From: Lachnospiraceae bacterium AC2028
GTDB lineage: Bacteria; Bacillota; Clostridia; Lachnospirales; Lachnospiraceae
Reading direction: 5' to 3'
Assembly (NCBI GenBank): GCA_000702685.1
Contig: JNJD01000006.1
Coordinates: 372,001 to 436,000 of the forward strand
Length of the DNA stretch: 64,000 bases
Both the position numbers and the translations under genes were made by a program. Below are positions 35,107 to 44,219 of this stretch, in pieces (position 1 is the first letter of the stretch; every line of letters begins with the position of its first letter). Below the pieces are notes generated by a model, which did no database searches, was not told the DNA's origin, and was given only the letters and a program-made list of their open reading frames with translations.

Positions 35107-35122
35107 CGGCAAAGCATAAAAA

Positions 35123-35150
35123 AATCCCGTGGATTTTCATCCACGGGATT
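35123..35150 (-). terminator. intrinsic terminator of gdhA, probably bidirectional
   Basis: AATCCCGTGGAT, 4-base loop, ATCCACGGGATT is a 12-base-pair stem followed by a T-run on the minus strand; the plus strand also has TGAGTTTTTTT after it. It lies 19 bases after the gdhA stop. Confidence 0.92.
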
Positions 35151-35169
35151 TGAGTTTTTTTGATCGGGA

Positions 35170-36710
<1,541 letters not shown>

Positions 36711-36740
36711 AAAAAGGCCCCTGCATATACGCAGGGGCCT
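36711..36740 (-). terminator. intrinsic terminator of the SH3b gene
   Basis: AGGCCCCTGC (36715-36724), ATATAC loop, GCAGGGGCCT (36731-36740); the minus strand then reads TTTTT. It lies 17 bases after the stop of the SH3b gene. Confidence 0.9.
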
Positions 36741-36756
36741 CAGCCGTTAATTCTTA

Positions 36757-37950
36757 TCAGTCATATGTTATCTCAAGATACTGTGAGCTTAAGTATACGA
36801 CCTTATTGTTATATACTACTTCGCACCAGCCGTCCTTTTCGGAGACAAGTCTTGCGGTGGTTCCCTTTGCAAAAGAACCCATCACCATTCCGTCGGTGCT
36901 TGCGCTTGCTCTTATGTTCAGCGTTTCTGTAGCGGTTACGGTACCTATGGTAACGACACTGCTGACATCTATATCAAGCGTCAGATACTCGGACTTTACA
37001 TATCCGGTCTTTCCTTCGAAATTGATCTGTGACCAGCCGTTACCCTTGATCTCCACAACCTCTACGGATTGTCCGCCCCTGAGCTGTCCCATGGTATCAG
37101 CGTTCATGGAATCGGAAACCCTGACATTGACGGTCTGGTTGGCGGTAGCCATCTGTATCTCGGGCTCGTCGTTGCCGCTAACATCGTACTGCTCTATCTC
37201 GGGCATCTCGATCTCTTCACCGGAATTAAGCGCCGCAAGCTTTTCACCGGCTTCGGTGCTGACAACGGAATCGAGCTCCTTCATATATGTGAGAAGCTCC
37301 GGTGTCGCGGTGATCCTGTCATTGTAATCGGTGGTGATCCTGTTGCCGAGTTCGATAACATCATCACAGGCAAGAACTCTGGCGATATAATCGTTCTCTT
37401 CCGCCGAAACCTCACCGGTAACGATCCTGTATCCTCCCTCCGCATCAACGGAAACATTGAATCCGTCATAGCAGGGAAGCTTATTATCGGGATATCTGTC
37501 GAATGTTACATTCGAAACGACAAAAGCAATGATCTTGCTCTGATCGTAGCCGGGGATACAGTAGATGCTTTCAATCTCATAATCAAGATACCGGCTCTGT
37601 TCAGCCTTGATCAGTTTGTCATAGGTCTCGATCGAATCGACCATGGTTTCCAGAGTGTCCACATCACCGTTCGAAAGACAGAGATAATATCCTGCGAAAA
37701 AATCAGCCAGAGCGGTATCGGTGTTTTCCGTAAGGACTAAGGGCACCTCCTCAACAACCGGCTCGTCTCCGCCGCTTACGGTAACTGCCGCGGGATCGGC
37801 TGCGGAAACATCCGCGGGTACATTCCTGCCTCTTGCCGAAAGTGCCGCATAAGTAACTACCGCGGTAACCAGCATCAGAAAAACAGGGGCAAGAATCTTT
37901 ATATGATTTTTAACGAACGGGACTATTCTGTTATATAAATCCTTGTTCAT
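36757..37950 (-). CDS. membrane-anchored protein with two bacterial SH3 domains
   Basis: I start at ATG 37950 (GGAG 5 bases upstream); an upstream extension would run into the tRNA gene. The 397-residue product has one transmembrane helix near residues 16-37, an acidic linker, an extracytoplasmic alpha/beta region (about 75-240) of unknown type and two SH3b domains: about 270-330 (NVRVSDSMNADTMGQL) and 335-397 (NIRASASTDGMVMGSF). SH3b domains usually bind peptidoglycan or peptides, so a cell-wall role is likely. No catalytic NlpC/P60 or amidase domain is present. Transcribed directly after tRNA-Arg. Confidence 0.8.
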   Translation of the reverse strand: MNKDLYNRIVPFVKNHIKILAPVFLMLVTAVVTYAALSARGRNVPADVSAADPAAVTVSGGDEPVVEEVPLVLTENTDTALADFFAGYYLCLSNGDVDTLETMVDSIETYDKLIKAEQSRYLDYEIESIYCIPGYDQSKIIAFVVSNVTFDRYPDNKLPCYDGFNVSVDAEGGYRIVTGEVSAEENDYIARVLACDDVIELGNRITTDYNDRITATPELLTYMKELDSVVSTEAGEKLAALNSGEEIEMPEIEQYDVSGNDEPEIQMATANQTVNVRVSDSMNADTMGQLRGGQSVEVVEIKGNGWSQINFEGKTGYVKSEYLTLDIDVSSVVTIGTVTATETLNIRASASTDGMVMGSFAKGTTARLVSEKDGWCEVVYNNKVVYLSSQYLEITYD

Positions 37951-37962
37951 TGGTTCTCCATA

Positions 37963-38034
37963 TGCAGCCGACAGGAATCGAACCTGCATTAAAGGCGTCG
38001 GAGGCCTTCGTTCTATCCATTAGACTACGGCTGC
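37963..38034 (-). tRNA. tRNA-Arg (anticodon CCG)
   Basis: The minus strand folds as a 72-base tRNA: acceptor GCAGCCG/CGGCTGC, anticodon stem AAGGC/GCCTT with loop CTCCGAC (anticodon CCG, reads CGG), and T arm GCAGG-TTCGAAT-CCTGT. Discriminator A; CCA is not encoded. Its 3' end is 12 bases from the start codon of the SH3b gene. Confidence 0.95.
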
Positions 38035-38093
38035 AAGTTTAATGGAATCTGTAACCTTTTTTTATTTGTTACAAATTTATTACAATCTTTGGG

Positions 38094-38122
38094 ATTGTAC
38101 CATAAATGGCCTTTTGTGTAAA
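38094..38122 (-). promoter_or_regulatory. promoter of tRNA-Arg and the SH3b gene
   Basis: TTTACA (38122-38117) and TACAAT (38099-38094) with a 17-base spacer on the minus strand. Predicted start near 38087 gives about 50 bases before the tRNA. No other promoter is seen before the SH3b gene. Confidence 0.78.
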
Positions 38123-38149
38123 GTTTTGCCCCCGCTCCGCCCCTTCATG

Positions 38150-39043
38150 CTAAGCTATCGTTATCTTCCCGGTTTCCCTGTCAAAATAGTAGAGAGAATC
38201 CGATAAAACGTCCTGCGGAGCTATCTGGGTCCTGTTGATCACCTTGATCATATCCTTCAGATATGTAAGATCCGTTTCATTCCTGTCCGACAGCACGATT
38301 ATTTCATGAATGGAGCTGGGAATTATATATACATTGCTTCCGAGAAGCTCCGACACCTCTTCCATTTTTCCCGGATACAGCATGACTGCCGCTCCGAGGG
38401 TCAGTCGTTCATTGGAAAGCACATAGAGATTCAGGTCCCTCAGTTCTTCGGTCAGCATACCTGCCTTTTCCGGGCATATCGACTCCATAAGATTGCATAT
38501 CTCCCTGCATGTCCCGGGCAGGATCTTCGGGGCATTTTCCATGGAATCCCTCATCAGATCCTCTGTCTTTACACCCCAGTGCTCCATATGGGTATTTCTG
38601 ACGAGTATGGCCCCGCCATCCATTTTGCCGACATCCACGGAATAATAGAATGCTATCTCCAGATCCAGAAAAGGCAGATGAGGTATGGATTCAAGAAGCT
38701 CTTCGTTCAGTTCGGATGAGATCAGCTTAAATGCCAGCCTTTTTCTAACCTCCTCATAATCCTCAAAAAAACCGATATCAATGCCTTCCTCGGGAAGTGC
38801 GGCCATGTAATCCTTTACGAGTCTTCCCGCCGCATTCCGAATGCATTCACCGTCCAGATAATCTTCATAGTAGGAGTTCAGGTATACCGTGGGTGACAGG
38901 TTCAGTCCGTTCTTTTTGATCAGAAGGGCATCAAGGCAAACCCCGTTGTTCTTCTCCACGGAAACTTCCTTTACATTGTATCCTTCGCCAAGTTCCAGAG
39001 AAACTGCCTGCTTCATATTTCCGGAAAATTCTTTTATTGTCAT
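38150..39043 (-). CDS. DUF5688 family protein
   Basis: A 297-residue soluble protein matching the DUF5688 type found widely in Lachnospiraceae. Recognisable are MTIKEFSGNMKQAV, the NGLNLSPTVYLNSYYEDYLDG segment and the C-terminal VIPSSIHEIIV-like stretch (VYIIPSSIHEIIVLSD). No membrane span, signal peptide or catalytic motif is seen. AAAGGA stands before the ATG. It lies alone between the efp terminator and the tRNA promoter. The role is unknown. Confidence 0.75.
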   Translation of the reverse strand: MTIKEFSGNMKQAVSLELGEGYNVKEVSVEKNNGVCLDALLIKKNGLNLSPTVYLNSYYEDYLDGECIRNAAGRLVKDYMAALPEEGIDIGFFEDYEEVRKRLAFKLISSELNEELLESIPHLPFLDLEIAFYYSVDVGKMDGGAILVRNTHMEHWGVKTEDLMRDSMENAPKILPGTCREICNLMESICPEKAGMLTEELRDLNLYVLSNERLTLGAAVMLYPGKMEEVSELLGSNVYIIPSSIHEIIVLSDRNETDLTYLKDMIKVINRTQIAPQDVLSDSLYYFDRETGKITIA

Positions 39044-39091
39044 ATTCTTCCTTTCATAGCAAATGTGTTAACGGTAAATACGCGCACTAAA

Positions 39092-39118
39092 ACAGCCATG
39101 CGTTGTCCGCATGGCTGT
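39092..39118 (-). terminator. intrinsic terminator of efp
   Basis: ACAGCCATGCG (39092-39102), 5-base loop, CGCATGGCTGT (39108-39118); the minus strand continues TTTTAG. It lies 25 bases after the efp stop. Confidence 0.85.
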
Positions 39119-39142
39119 CAGTCACATTGCTATGAAAGGTGA

Positions 39143-39700
39143 TCAGACTCTGGAGAGATACTCGCCGGTTCTGGTATCGATCTTGATCTTGTCTCCGGTC
39201 TCTACGAAGAGAGGAACGGCAACCTGTGCTCCGGTCTCTACGAAAGCGGGCTTGTTGGCACCGGTAGCGGTGTCTCCCTTGAATCCGGGCTCGGTCTCGG
39301 TAACTTCAAGCTCTACGAAAAGAGGAGGCTCGATGGAAAATGCATTTCCGTTGTGTGAGCAGACTTTGCAGATGTCATTCTCTTTAACGAACTTGAGAGC
39401 GTCTCCTACGAGATCGGAGGAAAGCTGTACCTGATCGTATGTCTCGGTATCCATAAAGGTGTAAAGATCGCCATCCTTGTACAGATACTGCATATCCTTT
39501 CTATCTATATGAGCCTGAGGGCACTTCTCGGTAGGACGGAAAGTTCTCTCAACTACGCCGCCGTTCTTGATGTCCTTAAGCTTGGTGCGGACGAAAGCCG
39601 CTCCCTTGCCGGGCTTAACATGCTGGAAATCGATGATCTGATATACGGAATTATCAAGTTCGATGGTAATACCGTTTCTGAAGTCACCTGCAGAAATCAT
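39143..39700 (-). CDS. efp: translation elongation factor EF-P
   Basis: A 185-residue EF-P with three beta-barrel domains. Lys32 at the loop tip (HVKPGKGAA) is the residue that is post-translationally modified in many bacteria; the loop here is PGKG, compatible with several modification systems, none encoded in the window. C-terminal [17 protein letters not shown] is the family signature. EF-P relieves ribosome stalling at proline runs. AGGAGG precedes the start, and it has its own promoter at 39745-39773. Confidence 0.98.
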   Translation of the reverse strand: MISAGDFRNGITIELDNSVYQIIDFQHVKPGKGAAFVRTKLKDIKNGGVVERTFRPTEKCPQAHIDRKDMQYLYKDGDLYTFMDTETYDQVQLSSDLVGDALKFVKENDICKVCSHNGNAFSIEPPLFVELEVTETEPGFKGDTATGANKPAFVETGAQVAVPLFVETGDKIKIDTRTGEYLSRV

Positions 39701-39744
39701 AAAAAAACCTCCTAAATTCTATGCAGCCAAAATAATCCTCAGAT

Positions 39745-39773
39745 ATCTTACATTAAAAGTATCGGGATTTCAA
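39745..39773 (-). promoter_or_regulatory. efp promoter
   Basis: TTGAAA (39773-39768) and TAAGAT (39750-39745), 17 bases apart on the minus strand. It begins at the very end of aroQ and gives a leader of about 38 bases before efp. Confidence 0.75.
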
Positions 39774-39774
39774 C

Positions 39775-40212
39775 CTATTTTATCATTTCGGTCACGTAGT
39801 CCATGGCTTCGAGATAGCCGTCAAGCCCTTTTCCGTATATCTGGCGGTCACAGGCGGGGGCGGTGACCGATACTTTGCGGAAGTCTTCCCTGGACTGTAT
39901 ATCCGAGATGTGAACCTCTACCTTTACGGGCTTTTCGAGGGACTTGAGCGCATCGTGTATCGCATAACTGTAATGGGTATATGCTCCGGGATTGATGACG
40001 ATGCCGTCGGTTCCGTTAAAATAGCTCTCCTGGAGCTTATCTATGATCGCACCCTCGTGATTGGACTGGAACACTTCCACCTCTGCTCCGATCGCGTCCG
40101 CATGCTCACGGATCATTTTCACAAGACTGTCATAATCCTGATTCCCGTAGATATTCTTTTCCCTTATTCCGAGAAAGTTAAGATTGGGGCCGTTGATCAC
40201 CAGTATCTTCAT
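39775..40212 (-). CDS. aroQ: 3-dehydroquinate dehydratase, type II
   Basis: Start ATG at 40212 (145 residues), 10 bases after GGAG; the ATG three codons upstream is too close to that site. The product matches the dodecameric type II enzyme: ILVINGPNLNFLG, catalytic Tyr in NIYG, NPGAYTHYSYAI, VEVHISDIQSREDFR and the final GLDGYLEAM. It dehydrates 3-dehydroquinate in the shikimate pathway. The start lies 35 bases inside the end of aroK, so the genes are translationally linked. efp follows directly, without the pepP gene often seen between. Confidence 0.95.
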   Translation of the reverse strand: MKILVINGPNLNFLGIREKNIYGNQDYDSLVKMIREHADAIGAEVEVFQSNHEGAIIDKLQESYFNGTDGIVINPGAYTHYSYAIHDALKSLEKPVKVEVHISDIQSREDFRKVSVTAPACDRQIYGKGLDGYLEAMDYVTEMIK

Positions 40213-40804
40213 TCTTTTCATTCTCCGTTTTTTCGATCACAGGGATATCCCATCCCAGCTGTCTTAATTTATCCAGCACGGTTTCCATTACCAGATCTCT
40301 TGAGATGCTGCCCGTATCTACCACGATATCGGCGCATCTTTCGTAAGCGGGTCCTCTTTTGGCGATAAGCTCCCTGATCCTTGATAACGGATCTTCACAC
40401 TGAAGAAGCGGCCTGGTCGTATCGCCCTTAAGCCTTTCGTAGACCTCTTCAGCCGATATCCTCAGATAGCATACCGTTCCGCACTTTTTGATCAGAGGCT
40501 GGTTCTCCAGCAGCACCGGTGTGCCGCCTCCGAGGGAATAGATCCTTCCTATGCGGTCATCCCTTATCTCCCTGAGGACCTGTGTCTCCATCTGTCTGAA
40601 CGCTCTCTCGCCCTTCGATGCGAAGATCTCTGATATGCTCATGCCCTCTTTTTCTTCAATCATCCTGTCCGTATCATAGAAAGCACGTCTGAGCTTATAT
40701 GAAAGCCCTCTTCCTATCGATGTCTTTCCGCTTCCCATGAATCCGATGAGTATCAGATGAGGTCCCTTGCTGTATTCACTGTTTTTTTTGTGCTTCTTAT
40801 ACAT
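40178..40804 (-). CDS. aroK: shikimate kinase
   Basis: P-loop kinase with Walker A GFMGSGKTS, the shikimate-binding DTD pair, GERAFRQME (Arg contact), and GGGTP. The ATG at 40804 overlaps the aroE stop by eight bases (208 residues); an upstream ATG at 40846 would add 14 basic residues and no ribosome site is clear for either. About 20 hydrophilic residues rich in Glu and Asn extend the C-terminus beyond the usual 170-residue enzyme. It phosphorylates shikimate with ATP. Part of the aroE-aroK-aroQ operon. Confidence 0.92.
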   Translation of the reverse strand: MYKKHKKNSEYSKGPHLILIGFMGSGKTSIGRGLSYKLRRAFYDTDRMIEEKEGMSISEIFASKGERAFRQMETQVLREIRDDRIGRIYSLGGGTPVLLENQPLIKKCGTVCYLRISAEEVYERLKGDTTRPLLQCEDPLSRIRELIAKRGPAYERCADIVVDTGSISRDLVMETVLDKLRQLGWDIPVIEKTENEKNEDTGDQRPQS

Positions 40805-41663
40805 CGGCCAAAACTTTTTCGTATACTTCGCCTGCGAGTTCATCACCGATACTTATGCCGGTCCAGTATTCGTAGGCGATCACTCCCTGATAGAGCAGCA
40901 TCTTCGAACCGTTATACGCTCTTGCACCGGACGTCGCGCACAGCTGCATAAAGCGTGTCGTCTTCGGATTAAAGATCAGATCGTAACCGACCTTTACCCT
41001 TTCGTAAAATGCGGGATCTTCTATCACGGCCTTTTCCACATCGGGATACATTCCGACGCTGGTAGCCTGGATCACAATATACTTCCTGTCTTCGGGAAGC
41101 CTGCCGTAATCTCCGATGGAAAGCGGTCTTGCGAAATTCCTGTCACATATTGCGTTGACGCTTCCGGCAAGTTCCTCCGCGTGGTCCCCGTTACGGTTGA
41201 TGATCGTAACCGATGAAGCTCCCCGGTCTTCGAGCAGCATGACAACGGCACGTGCTACTCCGCCCGCACCGAGCACGACAATGTCTTCGCCTTTTATATC
41301 CACACCGTCTTTTTCGAATGCCCTCATAAGTCCGGGCATATCCGTGTTATATCCCTTATATCCGTTCTCACATCTGACAAGAGTGTTTACGGATCCTATC
41401 TTCTTCGCAAGAGGATCTATGTCACACAGGAAAGGAATGACATCCTGCTTATAAGGAACCGTGACATTGAGTCCGAAAATGCCGAGAGCATGTGCACCCT
41501 TTATCGCTTTTTCGAGATCGCCGTCCGCAACGGGAAATGCTCCGTATGCAAGATCAAAGCCGGTCTTTTCGGCAAGCATGTTATGCATTGCCGGCGATTT
41601 GGTATGACCGACCGGATTACCGATAAGTCCGCAAATTAAAGTTGTTCCGCTTATATCCTTCAT
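40797..41663 (-). CDS. aroE: shikimate dehydrogenase
   Basis: A 288-residue AroE. Catalytic Lys72 is in NVTVPYK, the shikimate-binding GNPVGHTKSPAMHN is at 15-28, and the NADP fold begins VLGAGGVARAV. It reduces 3-dehydroshikimate to shikimate with NADPH. The stop codon of the YqeG-like gene overlaps its start by four bases, and aroK overlaps its end. The C-terminal GAYNGSKMLLYQG-like region (ARAYNGSKMLLYQGVIAYEYWTG, about 250-272) is also conserved. Confidence 0.95.
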   Translation of the reverse strand: MKDISGTTLICGLIGNPVGHTKSPAMHNMLAEKTGFDLAYGAFPVADGDLEKAIKGAHALGIFGLNVTVPYKQDVIPFLCDIDPLAKKIGSVNTLVRCENGYKGYNTDMPGLMRAFEKDGVDIKGEDIVVLGAGGVARAVVMLLEDRGASSVTIINRNGDHAEELAGSVNAICDRNFARPLSIGDYGRLPEDRKYIVIQATSVGMYPDVEKAVIEDPAFYERVKVGYDLIFNPKTTRFMQLCATSGARAYNGSKMLLYQGVIAYEYWTGISIGDELAGEVYEKVLADV

Positions 41664-42187
41664 TTCTTTTCCGTGTTTTCTTTTTTCCCGTTTTTGAGTT
41701 TCTTATGATATGCCCTGAGTATAAACCACTCAAGTCTTCTTTTCAGTATGATCTGTATCTCTTCCCTGGGATCGATGGGCTCGGTAAGTATCGTATCTAT
41801 GCCCGCTCTGTTTGCACCCCATACATCCGTGAATATCTGGTCTCCCACAAACAGAGTAGTATCCGGTGTCGTGCCCATGAGCTTCATCGCCTTCTCATAT
41901 CCCTTTACCGAAGGCTTTCCGGCTTTGTAAACATAGAGCGATCCTACTTCGTCCGCAAAGGGCTTTACCCTCGGCTCTTTGTTATTGGAAAGGAGAACAG
42001 TCTTAAAGCCTATGTACCTGAGCTTTTCAAACAGTTCGATGCTCCTTTTATCCGCAGGTGCCCCGTGCATTACAAGGGTATTGTCTATATCGTAAATGAT
42101 ACCTCTTTTCCCCATGGCATAATAGCTTTCATAGGGAACGGAATATGCGGATGCTATTTCTTTAGTCGGATACAGGTTATCAAACAA
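41660..42187 (-). CDS. YqeG family HAD phosphatase
   Basis: I place the start at TTG 42187 (175 residues): AAAGAGG stands 8 bases before it and the product then begins MFDNLYPTKEIAS, like YqeG proteins. A longer frame to 42283 would reach across the promoter of the divergent gene. HAD motifs are IIYDIDNTLV (nucleophile Asp), LLSNN, a lysine in YKAGKPS and FVGDQIFTDVWGA. YqeG of Bacillus and the related phosphatidylglycerophosphate phosphatases are the nearest relatives. It is first in the aroE-aroK-aroQ operon, ending with a four-base overlap. Confidence 0.88.
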   Translation of the reverse strand: MFDNLYPTKEIASAYSVPYESYYAMGKRGIIYDIDNTLVMHGAPADKRSIELFEKLRYIGFKTVLLSNNKEPRVKPFADEVGSLYVYKAGKPSVKGYEKAMKLMGTTPDTTLFVGDQIFTDVWGANRAGIDTILTEPIDPREEIQIILKRRLEWFILRAYHKKLKNGKKENTEKK

Positions 42188-42238
42188 TTGCGGATCCTCT
42201 TTTGTCAAAATCCTCTGCGGACCGTTACATTGCCAAAG

Positions 42239-42247
42239 TGGTATAAT
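42239..42247 (+). promoter_or_regulatory. extended -10 promoter
   Basis: TGGTATAAT (42239-42247), an extended -10 with a perfect TATAAT; no -35 match is present at the usual distance. It would start transcription near 42254, some 30 bases before the small membrane-protein gene. Confidence 0.65.
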
Positions 42248-42283
42248 GATACTGTACTGCAGTTCATATGTGAGGTAATACAA

Positions 42284-42676
42284 ATGGAAAAAAGATTACT
42301 CGATTATATGGCATACCTTAAAGGTATTTCCGAAAAAGCGGAAAAGGGAGAATTCACACCCGAAGAGCTCGAAGTCTTAAGACAGCAGGCTTCTCTTCAG
42401 ATAGCATTCTTCCAGCATGAAAGGCTCATCCATCTCATAGTGACCATGACATTCGCTCTTATGACGATCATGACACTTATCGGAATATGCCTCACTTCAT
42501 ATCTTCCTCTTGTGGCTCTTATAGTGCTTCTGCTCGTGCTCCTCGTTCCCTATATCAGGCATTACTACATCCTTGAAAACGGAACGCAGACTCTCTACAG
42601 ATATTTCGACAGTCTCGAAAAACAGCGCACTCCCGGAAAAGCGGAAATCTTTGCACAGAGACCGCCGAAGAAATAA
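42284..42676 (+). CDS. small membrane protein, two helices
   Basis: A 130-residue protein starting at ATG 42284, seven bases after TGAGGT. A coiled, charged N-terminus (residues 1-45) precedes two adjoining transmembrane helices (about 46-68 and 71-88) and a cytoplasmic tail. I do not recognise a family. It is the only plus-strand gene here, divergent from yqeG and convergent with mgtE. The frame remains open upstream into yqeG, but only the part from 42284 has a ribosome site. Confidence 0.75.
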   Translation: MEKRLLDYMAYLKGISEKAEKGEFTPEELEVLRQQASLQIAFFQHERLIHLIVTMTFALMTIMTLIGICLTSYLPLVALIVLLLVLLVPYIRHYYILENGTQTLYRYFDSLEKQRTPGKAEIFAQRPPKK

Positions 42677-42691
42677 ACTCCCCGCCCGGTA

Positions 42692-44119
42692 TTATAAACG
42701 GAATACCTGTATCAGGATTATATAGCAGAGTCCGTAATACAGAGCTACTCCGAGGATATCATTAAGCGTTGAGATAAACGGACCCGATGCTGCGGCAGGG
42801 TCCACTTTTATTTTGTTGAAAAAGAGCGGTATGATCGTTCCGGTTATCGATGCGACAAGCATCGCGATAAGCATCGCAAAACCCACGCACATTGATACGG
42901 TCACCGAATAATTCCACGCTCCGCCTTTTGCAAAGTGGATATAGAATCCGACTACAAGCACTGAAATGATCCCGAGTATGAGCCCGTTTCCGAGTCCTAC
43001 CTTCATCTCCTTAAGCACAAGTCTTATCTTATCTCCGGCAGACAGTTCCTCATCGGCGATGACTCTTATGGTCACAGCGAGCGACTGAGTTCCGACATTT
43101 CCGGACATGGAAAGTATCAGTGACTGAAATGCAATGACAACGGGGATCGCGGCAATGACACCTTCGAATGCACCGACAAGCGTTGATGTGAGCATTCCGA
43201 GAAGAAGCAGTGCGATCAGCCAGGGAATACGCTTTTTGATGGAAGCGGATGTTTTCTCATCCAGATCTTCCTCTTCGGTAAGACCTGCCAGCTTTGCGTA
43301 ATCATCGCCCATCTCATCATCGACGGCCTCTACGATATCCTGGGATGTGATGACGCCGAGTATATGTCCTTCATCATTGAGCACGGGGATCGAATCCTCC
43401 GCGTAACTCTTGATCCTTTCGATGCATTCCGAAACTATGTCATGATCGTTCAGGCAGGGATAGGATGTGATTATCAGATCGTTCAGATCCGCGGTATCTC
43501 TAGCAACTATCAGATCCTTAAGATCTATCGCTCCGTAGAAAACATCATTTTCATCGGTCACATAGATGGTCATGATGTTATCGTTTTCACCCGCCTGATT
43601 GACGAGTTCCTTCATTGCGGATTTTATATTCAGCGTATTTTTGATGACGACGTAATTGGTAGTCATTCGGCTACCGATCTCATCTTCGTCATACGACTGG
43701 ATCAGCCTGATGTCTTCACCGGCTTCTTCATCCATCAGATCGACCAGGGTTTCCGCGGTCTTCTCATCCATGTTCTCGAGAATATCGACAGCGTCGTCGG
43801 TATCCATGTTCTCGAGGAACTTTGCAGCCTGGGATGCGGGGAGTTCGGCGAGCAGCTCATGCGAATCTTCCACATAAGCAAGTATCTCGGAGAACCTTTC
43901 TTCACCGAGCAGTTCAAGGATCTTTCTTCTTTTTTCTTTTTCAAGCTCTTCGAAAGCACCCGCGATATCGTTGTCATGATAATCGGCGAGTCTTTCGGAA
44001 AGTTCTTCATCGGAGAGTCCTTCGGAAAAGAGATCGATTATCTCACGGACATAATCTCTCTCCTCTCTTTCCTCTTTCTCTTCGGAAACCTGCTCTTTGA
44101 TCAGTTCTTTTTCATCCAT
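42692..44119 (-). CDS. mgtE: MgtE-type magnesium channel
   Basis: Start ATG 44119 with AGGTGA 7 bases upstream (475 residues). Domain order matches MgtE: a highly acidic N domain (about 30-155) with helical repeats such as LADYHDNDIAGAFEELE, two CBS domains (about 160-290) that sense magnesium, then five membrane helices from about residue 308 to the end. The pore-proximal GNVGTQSLA segment is present. It admits Mg2+ when cytosolic levels are low. Fewer than 101 bases separate it from carB, too little for an M-box riboswitch. Confidence 0.95.
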   Translation of the reverse strand: MDEKELIKEQVSEEKEEREERDYVREIIDLFSEGLSDEELSERLADYHDNDIAGAFEELEKEKRRKILELLGEERFSEILAYVEDSHELLAELPASQAAKFLENMDTDDAVDILENMDEKTAETLVDLMDEEAGEDIRLIQSYDEDEIGSRMTTNYVVIKNTLNIKSAMKELVNQAGENDNIMTIYVTDENDVFYGAIDLKDLIVARDTADLNDLIITSYPCLNDHDIVSECIERIKSYAEDSIPVLNDEGHILGVITSQDIVEAVDDEMGDDYAKLAGLTEEEDLDEKTSASIKKRIPWLIALLLLGMLTSTLVGAFEGVIAAIPVVIAFQSLILSMSGNVGTQSLAVTIRVIADEELSAGDKIRLVLKEMKVGLGNGLILGIISVLVVGFYIHFAKGGAWNYSVTVSMCVGFAMLIAMLVASITGTIIPLFFNKIKVDPAAASGPFISTLNDILGVALYYGLCYIILIQVFRL

Positions 44120-44146
44120 ATGGCTGTCACCTGTATAAATAAATTT

Positions 44147-44178
44147 ACCGGTGCCGCGGATACTCTCCGGACACCGGT
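44147..44178. repeat. intergenic hairpin between carB and mgtE
   Basis: ACCGGTG (44147-44153) and CACCGGT (44172-44178) with an 18-base interior that could pair further. On the minus strand it lies after carB and is followed by AAATTTATTT, so a weak terminator or a processing site is possible. Confidence 0.4.
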
Positions 44179-44219
44179 TCATTCCGGCAGTAAAAGTATT
44201 AACTGCAATTCCGGATCAT

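Noticed and set aside
41642-42283. Upstream part of the long plus-strand frame ending at 42676
   Set aside because: Overlaps yqeG and has no ribosome site; the real start is ATG 42284 after TGAGGT.
44120-44219. Possible M-box magnesium riboswitch before mgtE
   Set aside because: Only 100 bases separate carB and mgtE, shorter than the element, and its core is not seen.
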